64,000 nt of DNA. It comes from JB111 sp049856295 (GTDB lineage Bacteria > Actinomycetota > Actinomycetes > Actinomycetales > Actinomycetaceae). Numbering within the stretch: position 1 is the first letter of the stretch; the number at the start of each line of letters is the position of its first letter. Made by a program: the position numbers and the translations under genes. The notes beneath the pieces are model-generated. The model made no database searches and was not told the origin of the DNA. It saw only the letters and a program-made list of their open reading frames with translations. Where the stretch lies: positions 1-64,000 of the forward strand of contig NZ_JBNDMZ010000012.1 of assembly GCF_049856295.1 (NCBI RefSeq), read 5' to 3'. Shown in pieces: positions 41,958 through 50,932 of this stretch.

Positions 41958-42742
41958 CGGCCGGCGTGGGCGTAGGACCGGTGGTGGACCGCGTCCTCGC
42001 TGTCGGGGGACAGTGCGGAGATCGCGGGGGCGTCCGGCGAGAGGAGCGGCAGGACGGCGGGGTACTCGTCGTCGGAGGGGACCGTGGTCGCCGCGTCCGC
42101 GTCGTCTGTCGGGACGACGCCGGCGCTCGCCTCCGCGTCCCGGCTCGCCTCCGCGGGGGCTGCTGCGCCGAGGACGGGGCTCGACGTCGACGGTTCCGTG
42201 CTCGCGTCAGCCGCCGCGTCCTCCTCGGGACGACGGCGGACGGCGCCGACGATCTGGACGGCGGCGTAGGTGAGGAGCACGCCCGCGGCGAGGATCGCGC
42301 CGGTGGCCTTCTGACCGCCGTCGAGGAAGGAGGCCACGTAGCCGGCGTAAGGCACGTGGTAGCCGACCTCGCCGCGGATCTGGGTGGCGGTGACGTCCCA
42401 CTCGTCGGCCGTGTTGTTGGCGTCGCCCTGGGTGACGAAGCTGACGCCGTCGGCGCTGACGCGGCGCTCGACGATCCGGTGCGTGACGAGGGTGGGGTCG
42501 TTCGGGTACGGCATGACCGTGATGACGTCGCCGACCTGGAGCTCGCTCGCCTCCTCCTCGCCCTGGACGCGCTCGATGACCACCTGGCTGCCGGTGGGGA
42601 TCGTCGGCTCCATCGAACCGGTGAGGATCGTCAGCGGCACCCAGCCCATGAGCCGGGGGACGATGACGAGGGCGCCGAGCACGGCGATGATCGCGACGAG
42701 CGCGAGGCCGGCGACGATGCGGCCGAGTCGGCGGACGGTCAT
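41954..42742 (-). CDS. SipW-type signal peptidase I
   Basis: A 262-residue membrane peptidase of the ER/archaeal type found in spore-forming and some actinobacterial biofilm loci. The N-terminal membrane segment is LALVAIIAVLGALVIVPRL, the nucleophile Ser lies in TGSMEPTIPTGS near residue 43, and the catalytic His lies in TLVTHRIVERR (no Lys general base). A second membrane segment is near residue 155, and a long acidic cytoplasmic tail follows. Three small exported proteins upstream carry the matching alternate signal peptides. Confidence 0.9.
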   Translation of the reverse strand: MTVRRLGRIVAGLALVAIIAVLGALVIVPRLMGWVPLTILTGSMEPTIPTGSQVVIERVQGEEEASELQVGDVITVMPYPNDPTLVTHRIVERRVSADGVSFVTQGDANNTADEWDVTATQIRGEVGYHVPYAGYVASFLDGGQKATGAILAAGVLLTYAAVQIVGAVRRRPEEDAAADASTEPSTSSPVLGAAAPAEASRDAEASAGVVPTDDADAATTVPSDDEYPAVLPLLSPDAPAISALSPDSEDAVHHRSYAHAGR

Positions 42743-42806
42743 GGTGGGCTCCTGGTTCTGACGGCGCGGCGTGGGTGGTGTCGAGGGGGACGGGGCGGTG
42801 CGCTGC

Positions 42807-43754
42807 TCAGGAGCAGGTCATGGTCCCGCCGCGTTGGGTCGAGGTGTCGAGGCCGATGGCGTTGCTCGCGACCCGTGTGCCGTCGGTGAGCACGGCGACA
42901 ATGCGGATGCTGCCGGTGCTGTTCACGCGGAGGCGCTGCGGAAGGTCGTTCCACTTGATCTGGTACGACTGCGCGGACGCTGCGATGCCGTCGAAGATCG
43001 TCGTCCAGTCGGAGGCCGCCACGCGGTGCTCCACCCGCCAGCCCTGCACGGACGCGGACCCCGAGGCTCCGGTCAGGGCCCAGCGGAGATCGACGAACTT
43101 CTCGTTCGACAGGGGGCCGCAGCGGAACGAGTCGACCTCCGGAAGGGCGGGCAGCGGGGCGGGCAGCTGCTGCGCGGTGGTCCAGCTCTGGCCGGCCGTC
43201 CACGTGCCGGTGCCGGACTGGGCGGCGGTGATCGTCGTCGTGACGGAGAGGGCGACGCCCGCGTAGCTCGCCCGCAGGGCGTCGCCGGGGACGAGCGTGA
43301 CGCAGAGCGTGCGCGTACCGCTGAGGGCGGAGCCGCCGGAGACCGTGAAGCTCGTTCCGGTGCCTGTGGGCGTCGCCGTGAAGAGCGGCGTGCCGGTGGT
43401 GGAGCAGGCGGCCCCCGCCGCCGGGACGCGGTACTCGAGGCGTGAGCCGGCCAGCTGGGCGACGGTGAGCGGGACGCCCGCGGCCGCGACCGTCACGGCG
43501 GTCGGTGACCAGGTGCTCGCGACCGTCCCGCCGGGCGTGACGACGGCGGAGCCGGTGACGGCGCCGGAGACGGCGAGGGAGAGGGAGCCGGTGGTGCCGG
43601 AGGCGCCGGCGACGTCGACGGAGTCGCTCCAGGCCGCCGTGGTGGAGCCCGAGGGCTGGAGGACGAGCACGGCCGCCACGGCGAGGAGCGCCGCGACCAG
43701 CGCACGCACCAGGTGGGTGCGGGGGCGTGGGCGCGTGGCGGTCGCGGCGCTCAT
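42807..43754 (-). CDS. SipW-dependent exported protein, large
   Basis: A 315-residue protein. The signal peptide (LVRALVAALLAVAAVLVLQPSG) is followed by TTAAWSDSVDVAG, the alternate-signal cleavage region with the conserved Trp-Ser/Asp. The mature part has Thr/Ser/Gly-rich beta repeats, paired Cys residues and a C-terminal FN3-like segment (VDLRWALTGASGSASVQGWRVEHRVAAS, shown by VQGWRVEHRVA). A surface fibre or adhesin role is inferred from the family. ATG at 43754 follows AAGGAGAAC. It is 64 bases before sipW. Confidence 0.82.
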   Translation of the reverse strand: MSAATATRPRPRTHLVRALVAALLAVAAVLVLQPSGSTTAAWSDSVDVAGASGTTGSLSLAVSGAVTGSAVVTPGGTVASTWSPTAVTVAAAGVPLTVAQLAGSRLEYRVPAAGAACSTTGTPLFTATPTGTGTSFTVSGGSALSGTRTLCVTLVPGDALRASYAGVALSVTTTITAAQSGTGTWTAGQSWTTAQQLPAPLPALPEVDSFRCGPLSNEKFVDLRWALTGASGSASVQGWRVEHRVAASDWTTIFDGIAASAQSYQIKWNDLPQRLRVNSTGSIRIVAVLTDGTRVASNAIGLDTSTQRGGTMTCS

Positions 43755-43801
43755 CGGTTCTCCTTCGGGCAGGTTCTGGGTGGTTCGGGCAGGGCGGGAG
43801 T

Positions 43802-44383
43802 TCAGGACTGCTGGACGAGGGTCCAGCGCAGTCCGCCGGGGGCCACTGACTGGTTCTGCAGTCGCGTGCCCCACCAGTTCGACCGGTCGGCGGCGCGGGG
43901 CCGGCCGTCGGTGGTGGCGGGGATCGTCCAGGCGACGGTCGCGGTCGCCGTGGCGCCGTCGTCGGAGCCCGTGACGGCGAAGGAGTGGGTGCCCGCGGAC
44001 GGGAGCGAGCTGCTCGTGCCGACGTGGGCGCCGGCGGAGAGGTCGACACCACCGACGACGAGCGTGGCGGCCGAGGCGTCGAGCGCGAGGCGCGCGTCGA
44101 GGGCGTCGCCGGCCGTGCGGACGCGGACGGTCGACGTGAGGGTGATCGTGTCCCCGGGCTGCACCGCGGTCGTTGCGAGCGGCGTGGGGGTGGGGCTGCC
44201 CGGCCGCGTGACGAGGACGGACGAGGAGACGGCCTCGACCTCGAGCCGGCCCGACGAGATCGTCGATCCCGCGCTCGTCACCGAGTCGGACCAGGAGGCG
44301 GCGGTGCCGCCGGATCCCGAGAGGAGGACGACGGCGAGTGCCGCTGCGAGTGCCGCGCGGCCGAGCCGGGGGGTGCTGCTCAT
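43802..44383 (-). CDS. SipW-dependent exported protein, small
   Basis: A 193-residue protein. The signal segment ALAAALAVVLLSGSG is followed by TAASWSDSVTSAGSTISSG, the alternate cleavage motif. The mature region is Thr/Val/Ala-rich with beta-strand pattern and no known catalytic motif. ATG at 44383 follows GAGGAGGACG. It is the second of three paralogous exported proteins in this operon. Confidence 0.82.
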   Translation of the reverse strand: MSSTPRLGRAALAAALAVVLLSGSGGTAASWSDSVTSAGSTISSGRLEVEAVSSSVLVTRPGSPTPTPLATTAVQPGDTITLTSTVRVRTAGDALDARLALDASAATLVVGGVDLSAGAHVGTSSSLPSAGTHSFAVTGSDDGATATATVAWTIPATTDGRPRAADRSNWWGTRLQNQSVAPGGLRWTLVQQS

Positions 44384-44430
44384 CGTCGTCCTCCTCTCGG
44401 GGGTTCAGGGGGGTTGATCGGTCGGGTGCG

Positions 44431-45018
44431 TCAGCCGGCCATCGGGGTCTGCGCGACGGTCACCTCGAGGGCGCCGATGTTGACGTGCTGGCCCTGGGCG
44501 ACCTGCTCGACGGCGTCGAAGGGGATCGTGATCTCGATACCGACCGTCTGCTCGCCGTCGTTCGTCGGGACGATCGCGGACGGACCCTCGGTCTCGGACA
44601 TCGGCGCGTAGGTCTCGCCGTCGAGGGTGACCGAGAGCGAGGCGGCGTCGCGGAGGGCCGCGACGAGCTCGGGGCCACCGGTGTGGCTCGGGATGTTCGT
44701 GCTGACGGTCGCCTCGAGGCCGTCGCCCTCGGCGTCGATCGTCATCGACTCGGTGTAGGTGAGCTCCTCGCCCGGGACGATGACGTATTCGGCCGGGTTG
44801 ATCTCGACGCCCGCACGGTTCGTCCACGTGCCGTTGTTGTTCGAGCTGATGTCGAGGACGCCGGAGGTGATCGTCGCCGCGTTGTCGGCCGCGGCGGAGG
44901 CGCGCCACTCGGCGAACGAGGCCCCGCCACCGGCGAGGATGGCGACGGCGGCGACGCCGGCGGCGACACCCTTCCAGGTCTTCGAGGTGAGGGTGGCGGA
45001 AGCGGTCGAGCGCGACAT
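44431..45018 (-). CDS. Alternate-type signal peptide exported protein, TasA/RER_14450-like
   Basis: A 195-residue protein. The N-terminal segment WKGVAAGVAAVAILAGGGASFAEW ends in the alternate signal motif with Trp. The mature domain (LDISSNNNGTW, INPAEYVIVPGEELTYTE, GLEATVSTNIPS) is of the TasA/camelysin-like beta-sandwich type, which can form extracellular fibres. ATG at 45018 follows CGAAAGGCCC. It is the first gene of the operon exported protein, exported protein, exported protein, sipW, pseudo-Hpt. Confidence 0.88.
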   Translation of the reverse strand: MSRSTASATLTSKTWKGVAAGVAAVAILAGGGASFAEWRASAAADNAATITSGVLDISSNNNGTWTNRAGVEINPAEYVIVPGEELTYTESMTIDAEGDGLEATVSTNIPSHTGGPELVAALRDAASLSVTLDGETYAPMSETEGPSAIVPTNDGEQTVGIEITIPFDAVEQVAQGQHVNIGALEVTVAQTPMAG

Positions 45019-45101
45019 GATGGGCCTTTCGGGAGGGGGCCGGCCCGGCCTGTCCGGGCTGCTGGGAGGAGATTCCCCCGCGCGCCTCAGCGCCCGCCCT
45101 C

Positions 45102-45156
45102 GGTCACCGTTCGTTCACCTCAGGTTCGCCTCAGGACTTGCTCAGGGTTCACCCCC
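45102..45156 (-). promoter_or_regulatory. Five 11-bp direct repeats resembling PHO boxes
   Basis: Read on the plus strand, five consecutive 11-mers run GGTCACCGTTC, GTTCACCTCAG, GTTCGCCTCAG, GACTTGCTCAG and GGTTCACCCCC. An exact 11-bp period with GTTCACC cores is the form of actinomycete PhoP boxes, and OmpR-type regulators bind such tandem half-sites. A further GTGCGCCTCAA is at 45164. It lies between the TasA-like operon start and the end of the GGDEF gene, about 85 bases upstream of the former. Confidence 0.6.
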
Positions 45157-45290
45157 GGTCGTGGTGCGCCTCAAGATTCGTCAGCGCAGACCGTTCCGGG
45201 GTCCGGGTATCACTCCCGACGACGGCGAACGACGGCTCGCGACACCAGGGCTGCCGTCGTCGCCGGCCCCGCGTCGTCGGGCCCGCGCGG

Positions 45291-46505
45291 TCAGTCGCGT
45301 GGTGCGCCGATGCTGCGGCCCACGGAGGCCAGGCTCAACTCGCCGTCGTCGACGGAGGCGACGTGCACCTGGTTGCCGCCCCCGGACCGGGAGCTCGCGG
45401 CGGCGTCGCGGCTGACCTGGGCGAGGTCGTCGAGGTCGTAGCCCGCCGTGTCGTCGCAGGCCACGCCCGCGCTGATGCGCAGCCGGAGGTGCCCGCCGTC
45501 GACGTCGAGGGAGTCCTTCGCCAGCTCCCGGCGGACCTGCTCCGCCCACGTGCGCGCCTCGGCAGGGCCGCGGCGTGGCAGGAGGACGTCGAACCCGGAG
45601 CGGTGTCGCTCGCGGCCGATGAGCGACATCGGCGGGGCCAGGCGCCGGACGACCTCGCCCAGTGTGATGACCGCGTGCTCGGCGATCCCCGCGTCGAAGG
45701 CGGTCCGCAGGCGGGCGTGGTCGTCGAGGTCGAGGGTGACCATCGACACCGGCCGGTGGGCCTCGCGATCCTCGTCGATCGCCGTGATCGCGCGGGGGCG
45801 GAAGCTGACCACCGTGCGCGCGCCGGTCGCCGGGTCGTAGGAGGACCGCTCGACCTCGACGCGCCGGCGGTCCTCCCCGCGCATGCTCACCATGGCGAAG
45901 GCGGCGCAGATGACGAGGACCATGATGACGAGCGACGTGACGGACGTGCCGGCCCAGCGCTCGAACACCCCGGACCTCGGACCGGCGCCGAGGAGCAGGA
46001 CGAGGCGGAAGGCGTAGAACGCCGCGACCGCGAGGAGCAGCACCGCGAGCAGGCGCACGACGGGGGAACGGCCGCGCCACGCCGCGGCCAGTGTGGCGCC
46101 GCCGGCGAGGGCGCCGGCGGCGGTCACCGCGAGCATCGCCCAGGCCCCGCCCCACGGCCCGGCGTCCGGACCCGCCACCAGCGTGATGACGAGGACGGAC
46201 GCGCCGGCCACGCCCGAGACCCACAGCAGGTGGGGTCGCCCGCGCCACGCGCGCAGGCCGTTCCACATGAGCGGGGTCGTCATCGCGGTGGCGGCGTTGC
46301 CGAGAGCGTTGGCCCACCACATGGCGGGCGAGGCGGCGGCCACGACGTAGGTGATCGCGCCCGTGATGGCCGCCGCGAGTGCGCCGCCCCAGAGCTGGTC
46401 GACGGTGTCCTCCCCCCGGCCGCGGGCGTCGACGACGAACAGGACCGTCACCGTGGCGATGACGAGGCCGGTGACTGCCTGGAGGGTGAAGGTGTCGAGG
46501 GTCAT
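45291..46505 (-). CDS. Membrane protein with degenerate GGDEF domain
   Basis: A 404-residue protein. About seven membrane segments fill residues 1-215 (such as AAAITGAITYVVAAASP). The C-terminal part has the GGDEF fold (VSMVTLDLDDHARLRTAFDAG), but the active-site loop reads RHRSGFDVLLP in place of R-x-G-G-D-E-F, so it is unlikely to make cyclic di-GMP. It may act as a binding or structural domain. ATG overlaps the kinase stop by 4 bases, so the two are co-transcribed. Confidence 0.8.
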   Translation of the reverse strand: MTLDTFTLQAVTGLVIATVTVLFVVDARGRGEDTVDQLWGGALAAAITGAITYVVAAASPAMWWANALGNAATAMTTPLMWNGLRAWRGRPHLLWVSGVAGASVLVITLVAGPDAGPWGGAWAMLAVTAAGALAGGATLAAAWRGRSPVVRLLAVLLLAVAAFYAFRLVLLLGAGPRSGVFERWAGTSVTSLVIMVLVICAAFAMVSMRGEDRRRVEVERSSYDPATGARTVVSFRPRAITAIDEDREAHRPVSMVTLDLDDHARLRTAFDAGIAEHAVITLGEVVRRLAPPMSLIGRERHRSGFDVLLPRRGPAEARTWAEQVRRELAKDSLDVDGGHLRLRISAGVACDDTAGYDLDDLAQVSRDAAASSRSGGGNQVHVASVDDGELSLASVGRSIGAPRD

Positions 46506-48292
46506 GACGCACCCGCCGCGGGCAGCGAGACCTCGACGGTGGTGCCCTCGCCGAGCCGGCTCTCGAGCGTGATCGTGCCGCCGAGGGCCTCGACGAGCCC
46601 CTTGGTGATGTGCAGGCCGAGCCCCGTGCCCTGCACGGGGCCGCTGCGCACGGACGGCGCCCGGTAGAACCGGCTGAACAGCCGGATCCGGTCGCCCGCC
46701 GAGATGCCGATGCCGGTGTCCACCACCTCGAGATGGACCTGGTCCGGGGTCCGCCAGGTCGAGATCCGCACGCGGTCGCCGGGGCGGGAGTACTTGATGG
46801 CGTTCGAGACGAGGTTGTCGACGATCTGGGTGAGGCGGGTCTCGTTCGCCTCGACCTCGCACCGCTCGTCGGCGTCGACCTCGACCGAGATCCGCCCGTC
46901 GGCCGCCCGCGGTGCCTGGCTCTCGGCGACGTCCGCGACGATCGCGGAGAGGTCGACCAGGCCGGTGGGCGCCGGGGTGGCCCCGGCGCTCTCGCGGGCG
47001 GCGACGAGCAGGTTGGAGATGAGCAGCTCGAGCCGCTCGGAGTTACGCACGGCCACGTCGAGCTGGGTGCGGACGTCGTCGGGCAGGTCGGGGTCCTCGA
47101 GCGCGAGGTCGAGGTAGCCGAGGATCGAGGTGAGCGGCGTGCGCAGCTCGTGGGTGACCGAGGAGACGAAGTCGTCGCGCTGCGCGAGGGCCTCCATCTC
47201 CTTGGTGAGGTCCTGGTAGACGAGGACCGACCCGGCGGCGGCGCCGCTCTCGTCCGTCAGCCGGGTGGCCGAGACGCGCTGCGCCGAGCGGGGCTCCTGG
47301 GCGCCCCACCAGATGATCTCGCGGACGACGCGCTCACCGCGGTCGACCCGCACGCTCGGGAGCTCGTCCGCGCCGAGCTCGGTGACGCCGTCCGCGCCGC
47401 GGACGAGGCCGTCGTGCCGCGCCAGGACCTCGGGGTCGTCGACGAGCTCGCCGACCCCGGGCACGGGGGCGTCCTGCTCGACCAGCGTGCGGTTGCGCAG
47501 GGTCACCCGACCCTCGGCGTCGAGGACGACCACGCCGACGTCGACGGTGTTGAGGACCGCCTCGAGGAGCCGGCGCTGGCTGCGCGAGTCGGCGAGGGCC
47601 TCCTCGACCACCTGGCTCTGGCTGGAGACGAGCTCGAGGCGGGCGGTGGAGCGCCGCTCGGAGCCCGCGACGACGATCGCGGTCGACGCGAGGACCGCCG
47701 GGATGATGACGAGCCGCTGGAGCGTGATCGGGTCGACCCTCAGTGCCTTCGACGAGGAGACGAGGTCGACGATCTCCGGGGACCACGCGGCCGCGACTCC
47801 CAGCGCGATCGCCGGCGCCACGCCCGTGCGGGGGAACGTGCGCGCGAGAACCATGACCGGCAGCACGAGCATCGAGGACACGACGAGCGACTCGGACAGG
47901 AGGAGCGCGACCGCGAGGATGTCGAGGACCGGGACGACGGCCGGCGCCCAGGTGGGCAGTCGGTGCCACGGCATCGCCGCGGCCGTCGTCGTGGCCGCGA
48001 GGACGAGGAGGAACGCCCCGAACGTCCGGTCCTGCGTGAGGATCTCGGGGTCCGTCGCCACATGGACGAACCCGACGACGACGGCGACGGCCACGAACGG
48101 CAGCTGGCGGACGAGCGGTGAGGAGCGCAGCCGCGGCGAGGTGTCCGTGCCCGCGTCTGCGTCCGCGGTCCACGGGGTCGGTGCCGCGCCTGGCTCGGGC
48201 TCCGGGCCGACGTCGCTCCCGGTGGGCGCCGCGAGGCCGGCCGTCACGCCCGGTCGCCGGTCGCCGTCGTCGGGGGCGGTGACCGTCGGCAT
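46502..48292 (-). CDS. Membrane histidine kinase with PAS domain
   Basis: A 596-residue kinase. A disordered Pro/Ala N-terminus precedes about six membrane segments (residues 65-210), then a PAS-like domain (VLNTVDVGVVVLDAEGRVTLRN near 245). HisKA has the phospho-acceptor in VSSVTHELRTPLTSILGYL near 387, and HATPase has NLVSNAIKYS, VVDTGIGIS, FSRFYRA and GTGLGLHI. The gene heads a two-gene operon with the degenerate GGDEF protein and has no adjacent regulator. The OmpR-type regulator at 40647 is a possible partner. Confidence 0.92.
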   Translation of the reverse strand: MPTVTAPDDGDRRPGVTAGLAAPTGSDVGPEPEPGAAPTPWTADADAGTDTSPRLRSSPLVRQLPFVAVAVVVGFVHVATDPEILTQDRTFGAFLLVLAATTTAAAMPWHRLPTWAPAVVPVLDILAVALLLSESLVVSSMLVLPVMVLARTFPRTGVAPAIALGVAAAWSPEIVDLVSSSKALRVDPITLQRLVIIPAVLASTAIVVAGSERRSTARLELVSSQSQVVEEALADSRSQRRLLEAVLNTVDVGVVVLDAEGRVTLRNRTLVEQDAPVPGVGELVDDPEVLARHDGLVRGADGVTELGADELPSVRVDRGERVVREIIWWGAQEPRSAQRVSATRLTDESGAAAGSVLVYQDLTKEMEALAQRDDFVSSVTHELRTPLTSILGYLDLALEDPDLPDDVRTQLDVAVRNSERLELLISNLLVAARESAGATPAPTGLVDLSAIVADVAESQAPRAADGRISVEVDADERCEVEANETRLTQIVDNLVSNAIKYSRPGDRVRISTWRTPDQVHLEVVDTGIGISAGDRIRLFSRFYRAPSVRSGPVQGTGLGLHITKGLVEALGGTITLESRLGEGTTVEVSLPAAGAS

Positions 48293-48405
48293 GAGGCGAG
48301 CCTAGGCGCCGGACGCGCGGTTCGCCGCGGGTTCGGGCGAGCGTTCGCGCACGTGGGGCGCGCGACCGGACCACGGCCGCGCGCCCCACGTCAGGGGGTG
48401 TCCTA

Positions 48406-49743
48406 TCAGGCGCCGGGGTGCCCCTCCGGGGCGGCCGGGCCCGCCGACGCGGTGCCCGGCGCGGCGGATCCGGCACCGGCCGCGGGCGTCCCGGCGTCGA
48501 TCTTCCGCTCCGCCTTGCTCAGCGTGCGGGCGGCGGCGTCGCGGCCCCCGAGGCCGAAGGCCAGCGCGGCGGCGAGAGCCCCGCCGACGACGACGGCGCC
48601 GAATGCGAGGTTGACGATCGACTCGGCGATGCCCATGTAGCTCAGGCCCATCGCGGCGAACAGCGCGACGGTCGCCCAGTAGACGATCTGGGCCGGGGTG
48701 CCGGTGCCGATCGCGCGGCGCAGGAGCGTGGCGACGAGGACGCCGACCGCGACGAACGCGGCACCGAAGAGGATCCGGCCGCCGACGGCGATGATCTCCT
48801 CGAGGAACCCGGTGATCTCCGGGAAGCCGAGCATGCGGGTCGCCATGATCGCGAAGAACACGACGATGACCACCTTGACCACCGTGGCGAGGATGCTCGA
48901 GGCCCGGCGGCCCTCGGGGACGATGCCCTGCTCGACGGCGATGCGGTCGATGCTCAGCCCGGCGAGCGTGGACTCGAGGAGCTGGGCGACGAACTTGGCG
49001 ATGACCCAGCCGAGGATGAGCAGCACGGCGGCGGCGAGGATGTTCGGGATCGCGTCGAGGACCGTCTGCAGCATCGAGGTGGCGGGGTCCGAGATCGCCG
49101 AGATGCCGAGGATCTGCAGGGCCGAGATCGACACGACGACGAGCACGACGGCGAACGCCAGGTTGGCCAGGACGTTGGTCAGGCTGGTCTGCTGGCCGCC
49201 CTGCTGCGGGGCCTGCTGCGGCGCGTGCTGCTGACCGGGCTGCTGCGGCGCGGCGCCGTGGGCGCCCTGCGCGCCGGCAGGAGCACCCGCGGGCGCCGGG
49301 TTGCCGGTGGAGTTGCCGCTCAGCTTCGCGACGCGCTGGTCGAGGCCGGCCGAGTAGAGGGCGGTGCCGACGAGCTGGCGGACGATGCGGGCGAGCACCA
49401 GCCCGATGAAGAACACCGCTCCCGCACCGATGAGGTTGGGCAGGTAGGACAGGATCGTGTCGAGCATCGACTGGATCGGCGCGAGGACCTGCTCGAGGCG
49501 GAAGACCTGCAGGATCGCGATGAGGCCGAACATCCACACGAGCAACGAGGCGATCTGCCCGAGCGAGCTGCCGACGCTCTGTCCGTCACGACCGGCGCGC
49601 TGGAGCGCGGGGATCCGTCCGACGAGCTTCTCGAAACCGGCCTTGACCAGCCGGGCGATGATCCACGTGACCAGGAGGATGACGAGGGCGACGAGCACCT
49701 TCTCGAGCAGTCCCACCCAGTCGTAGTTCCGGAGTTCGTCCAT
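48406..49743 (-). CDS. Mechanosensitive-channel-like TM-helix repeat protein
   Basis: A 445-residue membrane protein with two copies of a conserved TM-helix unit: VLVALVILLVTWIIARLV with LPNLIGAGAVFFIGLVLARIV, then NVLANLAFAVVLVVVSI with IPNILAAAVLLILGWVIAKFV, and a final MscS-like part (ALAAALAFGLGGRDAAARTL). A Gln/Pro/Ala-rich loop (QQPGQQHAPQQAPQQ) separates the halves. It is of the small-conductance mechanosensitive or TM_helix family. ATG at 49743 follows GAGAGAGCG. Confidence 0.82.
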   Translation of the reverse strand: MDELRNYDWVGLLEKVLVALVILLVTWIIARLVKAGFEKLVGRIPALQRAGRDGQSVGSSLGQIASLLVWMFGLIAILQVFRLEQVLAPIQSMLDTILSYLPNLIGAGAVFFIGLVLARIVRQLVGTALYSAGLDQRVAKLSGNSTGNPAPAGAPAGAQGAHGAAPQQPGQQHAPQQAPQQGGQQTSLTNVLANLAFAVVLVVVSISALQILGISAISDPATSMLQTVLDAIPNILAAAVLLILGWVIAKFVAQLLESTLAGLSIDRIAVEQGIVPEGRRASSILATVVKVVIVVFFAIMATRMLGFPEITGFLEEIIAVGGRILFGAAFVAVGVLVATLLRRAIGTGTPAQIVYWATVALFAAMGLSYMGIAESIVNLAFGAVVVGGALAAALAFGLGGRDAAARTLSKAERKIDAGTPAAGAGSAAPGTASAGPAAPEGHPGA

Positions 49744-49922
49744 GTCTCTGCGCTCTCTCTCGATCGATGCATAACGGACGCATGACAACCTAACGACCTG
49801 GGCCACACAAGGGAAGACCGGCGGTTGACCGTTCGATGAACCGGTCATGGCGAGGCGATGGCGGCGCTGCGCGTGCTTCGCGCGCCCCGAGGAGGCGGCT
49901 GACGGGGTGCCCGGCCGGCGAG

Positions 49923-49940
49923 TGCCCGGCCTGCCGGGCA
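49923..49940 (-). terminator. Short hairpin after aroD
   Basis: TGCCCGG (49923-49929) and CCGGGCA (49934-49940) pair with a 4-base loop just downstream of aroD on the minus strand. The intergenic region toward 49744 otherwise holds only a likely promoter for the channel gene (ATGCATAACGG). Confidence 0.45.
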
Positions 49941-49954
49941 TTCGTCCGTTGGTG

Positions 49955-50761
49955 TCAGCCCGTGGCGGCGAGGGCGTCGATCGTCGCGCGCACGGAGTGC
50001 AGCGGGAGCTGGCCGGGGGCCGACGACGCGGCGAGGCTCGCGAAGGTGGCCGCCGAGCCGAACCGGCCGCCGACCAGGCGCGTGGGGGCACCGAGCGTGC
50101 CCATCGCCATCGTGATGAGGGGGACGCGCGCGACGGCGGCGCGCTCCGCGGTGGCGGTGAGCAGCGCGAGGACGTCCGCGGTGGTGCGCGGCGTGACGGC
50201 GATCTTCGCGACGTCGGCGCCCGCGTCCTCCATGGCGGCGAGCCGGTCGACGATCTCGCGGTGCGCCGGGGTGCGGTCGAAGTCGTGGTGCGAGAGGACG
50301 ACGGCCGGGCGTGCGGGCGCCTCCCGCGCGACAGCCAGCGCGTCGGCCGCGGCGGGGTGGTCCGCCTCGACGTCGACGAGATCGACGCCGTCCACCGCGG
50401 CGACGGCGCCCACGAGCCGGACATACGCGTCCGGCGACGCCTCCCCGGCGCCGCCCTCCGACGTCGTGCGCCACGTGACCATGAGCGGCGCGCCCGCGCA
50501 CGCGGCGACCACGGCCGGCAACGCGGCGAGGACCGAGTCGAGGGTGCGCCCGTCGAGCTCGGCGCGCGCGGGGTCGGTGCCCCCGTCCGTCACCGCGTAC
50601 GCGAGATCGATGCGCCACTCGACGACGTCCGCCCCGGCCTCGACGGCCTCGGACGCCCGTTCCGCCGCGTCGCCCGCGGTGACGACCGGGACGACGACGA
50701 GCGGCCGGTCCGCGGTGAGCGTGACGCCGCGCAGGGCGAGTGCGGCGGTGGGCTCGGGCAT
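49955..50761 (-). CDS. aroD: Type I 3-dehydroquinate dehydratase
   Basis: A 268-residue class I dehydroquinase of the shikimate pathway, forming a Schiff base. Visible residues are VVEWRIDLA near 48, MVTWRTTSEGG near 95, the general-base His in VVLSHHDFDRTP near 155 and the Schiff-base Lys in DVAKIAVTPR near 182, then MAMGTLGAPTRL and FGSAATFASL. Actinomycetes mostly use the type II AroQ, so this may be a second, perhaps catabolic, copy (inference). ATG at 50761. Confidence 0.9.
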   Translation of the reverse strand: MPEPTAALALRGVTLTADRPLVVVPVVTAGDAAERASEAVEAGADVVEWRIDLAYAVTDGGTDPARAELDGRTLDSVLAALPAVVAACAGAPLMVTWRTTSEGGAGEASPDAYVRLVGAVAAVDGVDLVDVEADHPAAADALAVAREAPARPAVVLSHHDFDRTPAHREIVDRLAAMEDAGADVAKIAVTPRTTADVLALLTATAERAAVARVPLITMAMGTLGAPTRLVGGRFGSAATFASLAASSAPGQLPLHSVRATIDALAATG

Positions 50762-50932
50762 GCGGGGAGCCTACGACGGGCGACGACCTCGCGCGGTGCG
50801 TCGTCGTCGTTCGCCCCGGGCTGATCCGGGCGGCGACACGCCCGCCCCGGGATGCGGAGGGGCCCGGTACTCGGTTGCATGGAGGTGACCGCGGCCCCGA
50901 GCGGGCCGGACCGATCAGACGGGAGGCCGATC

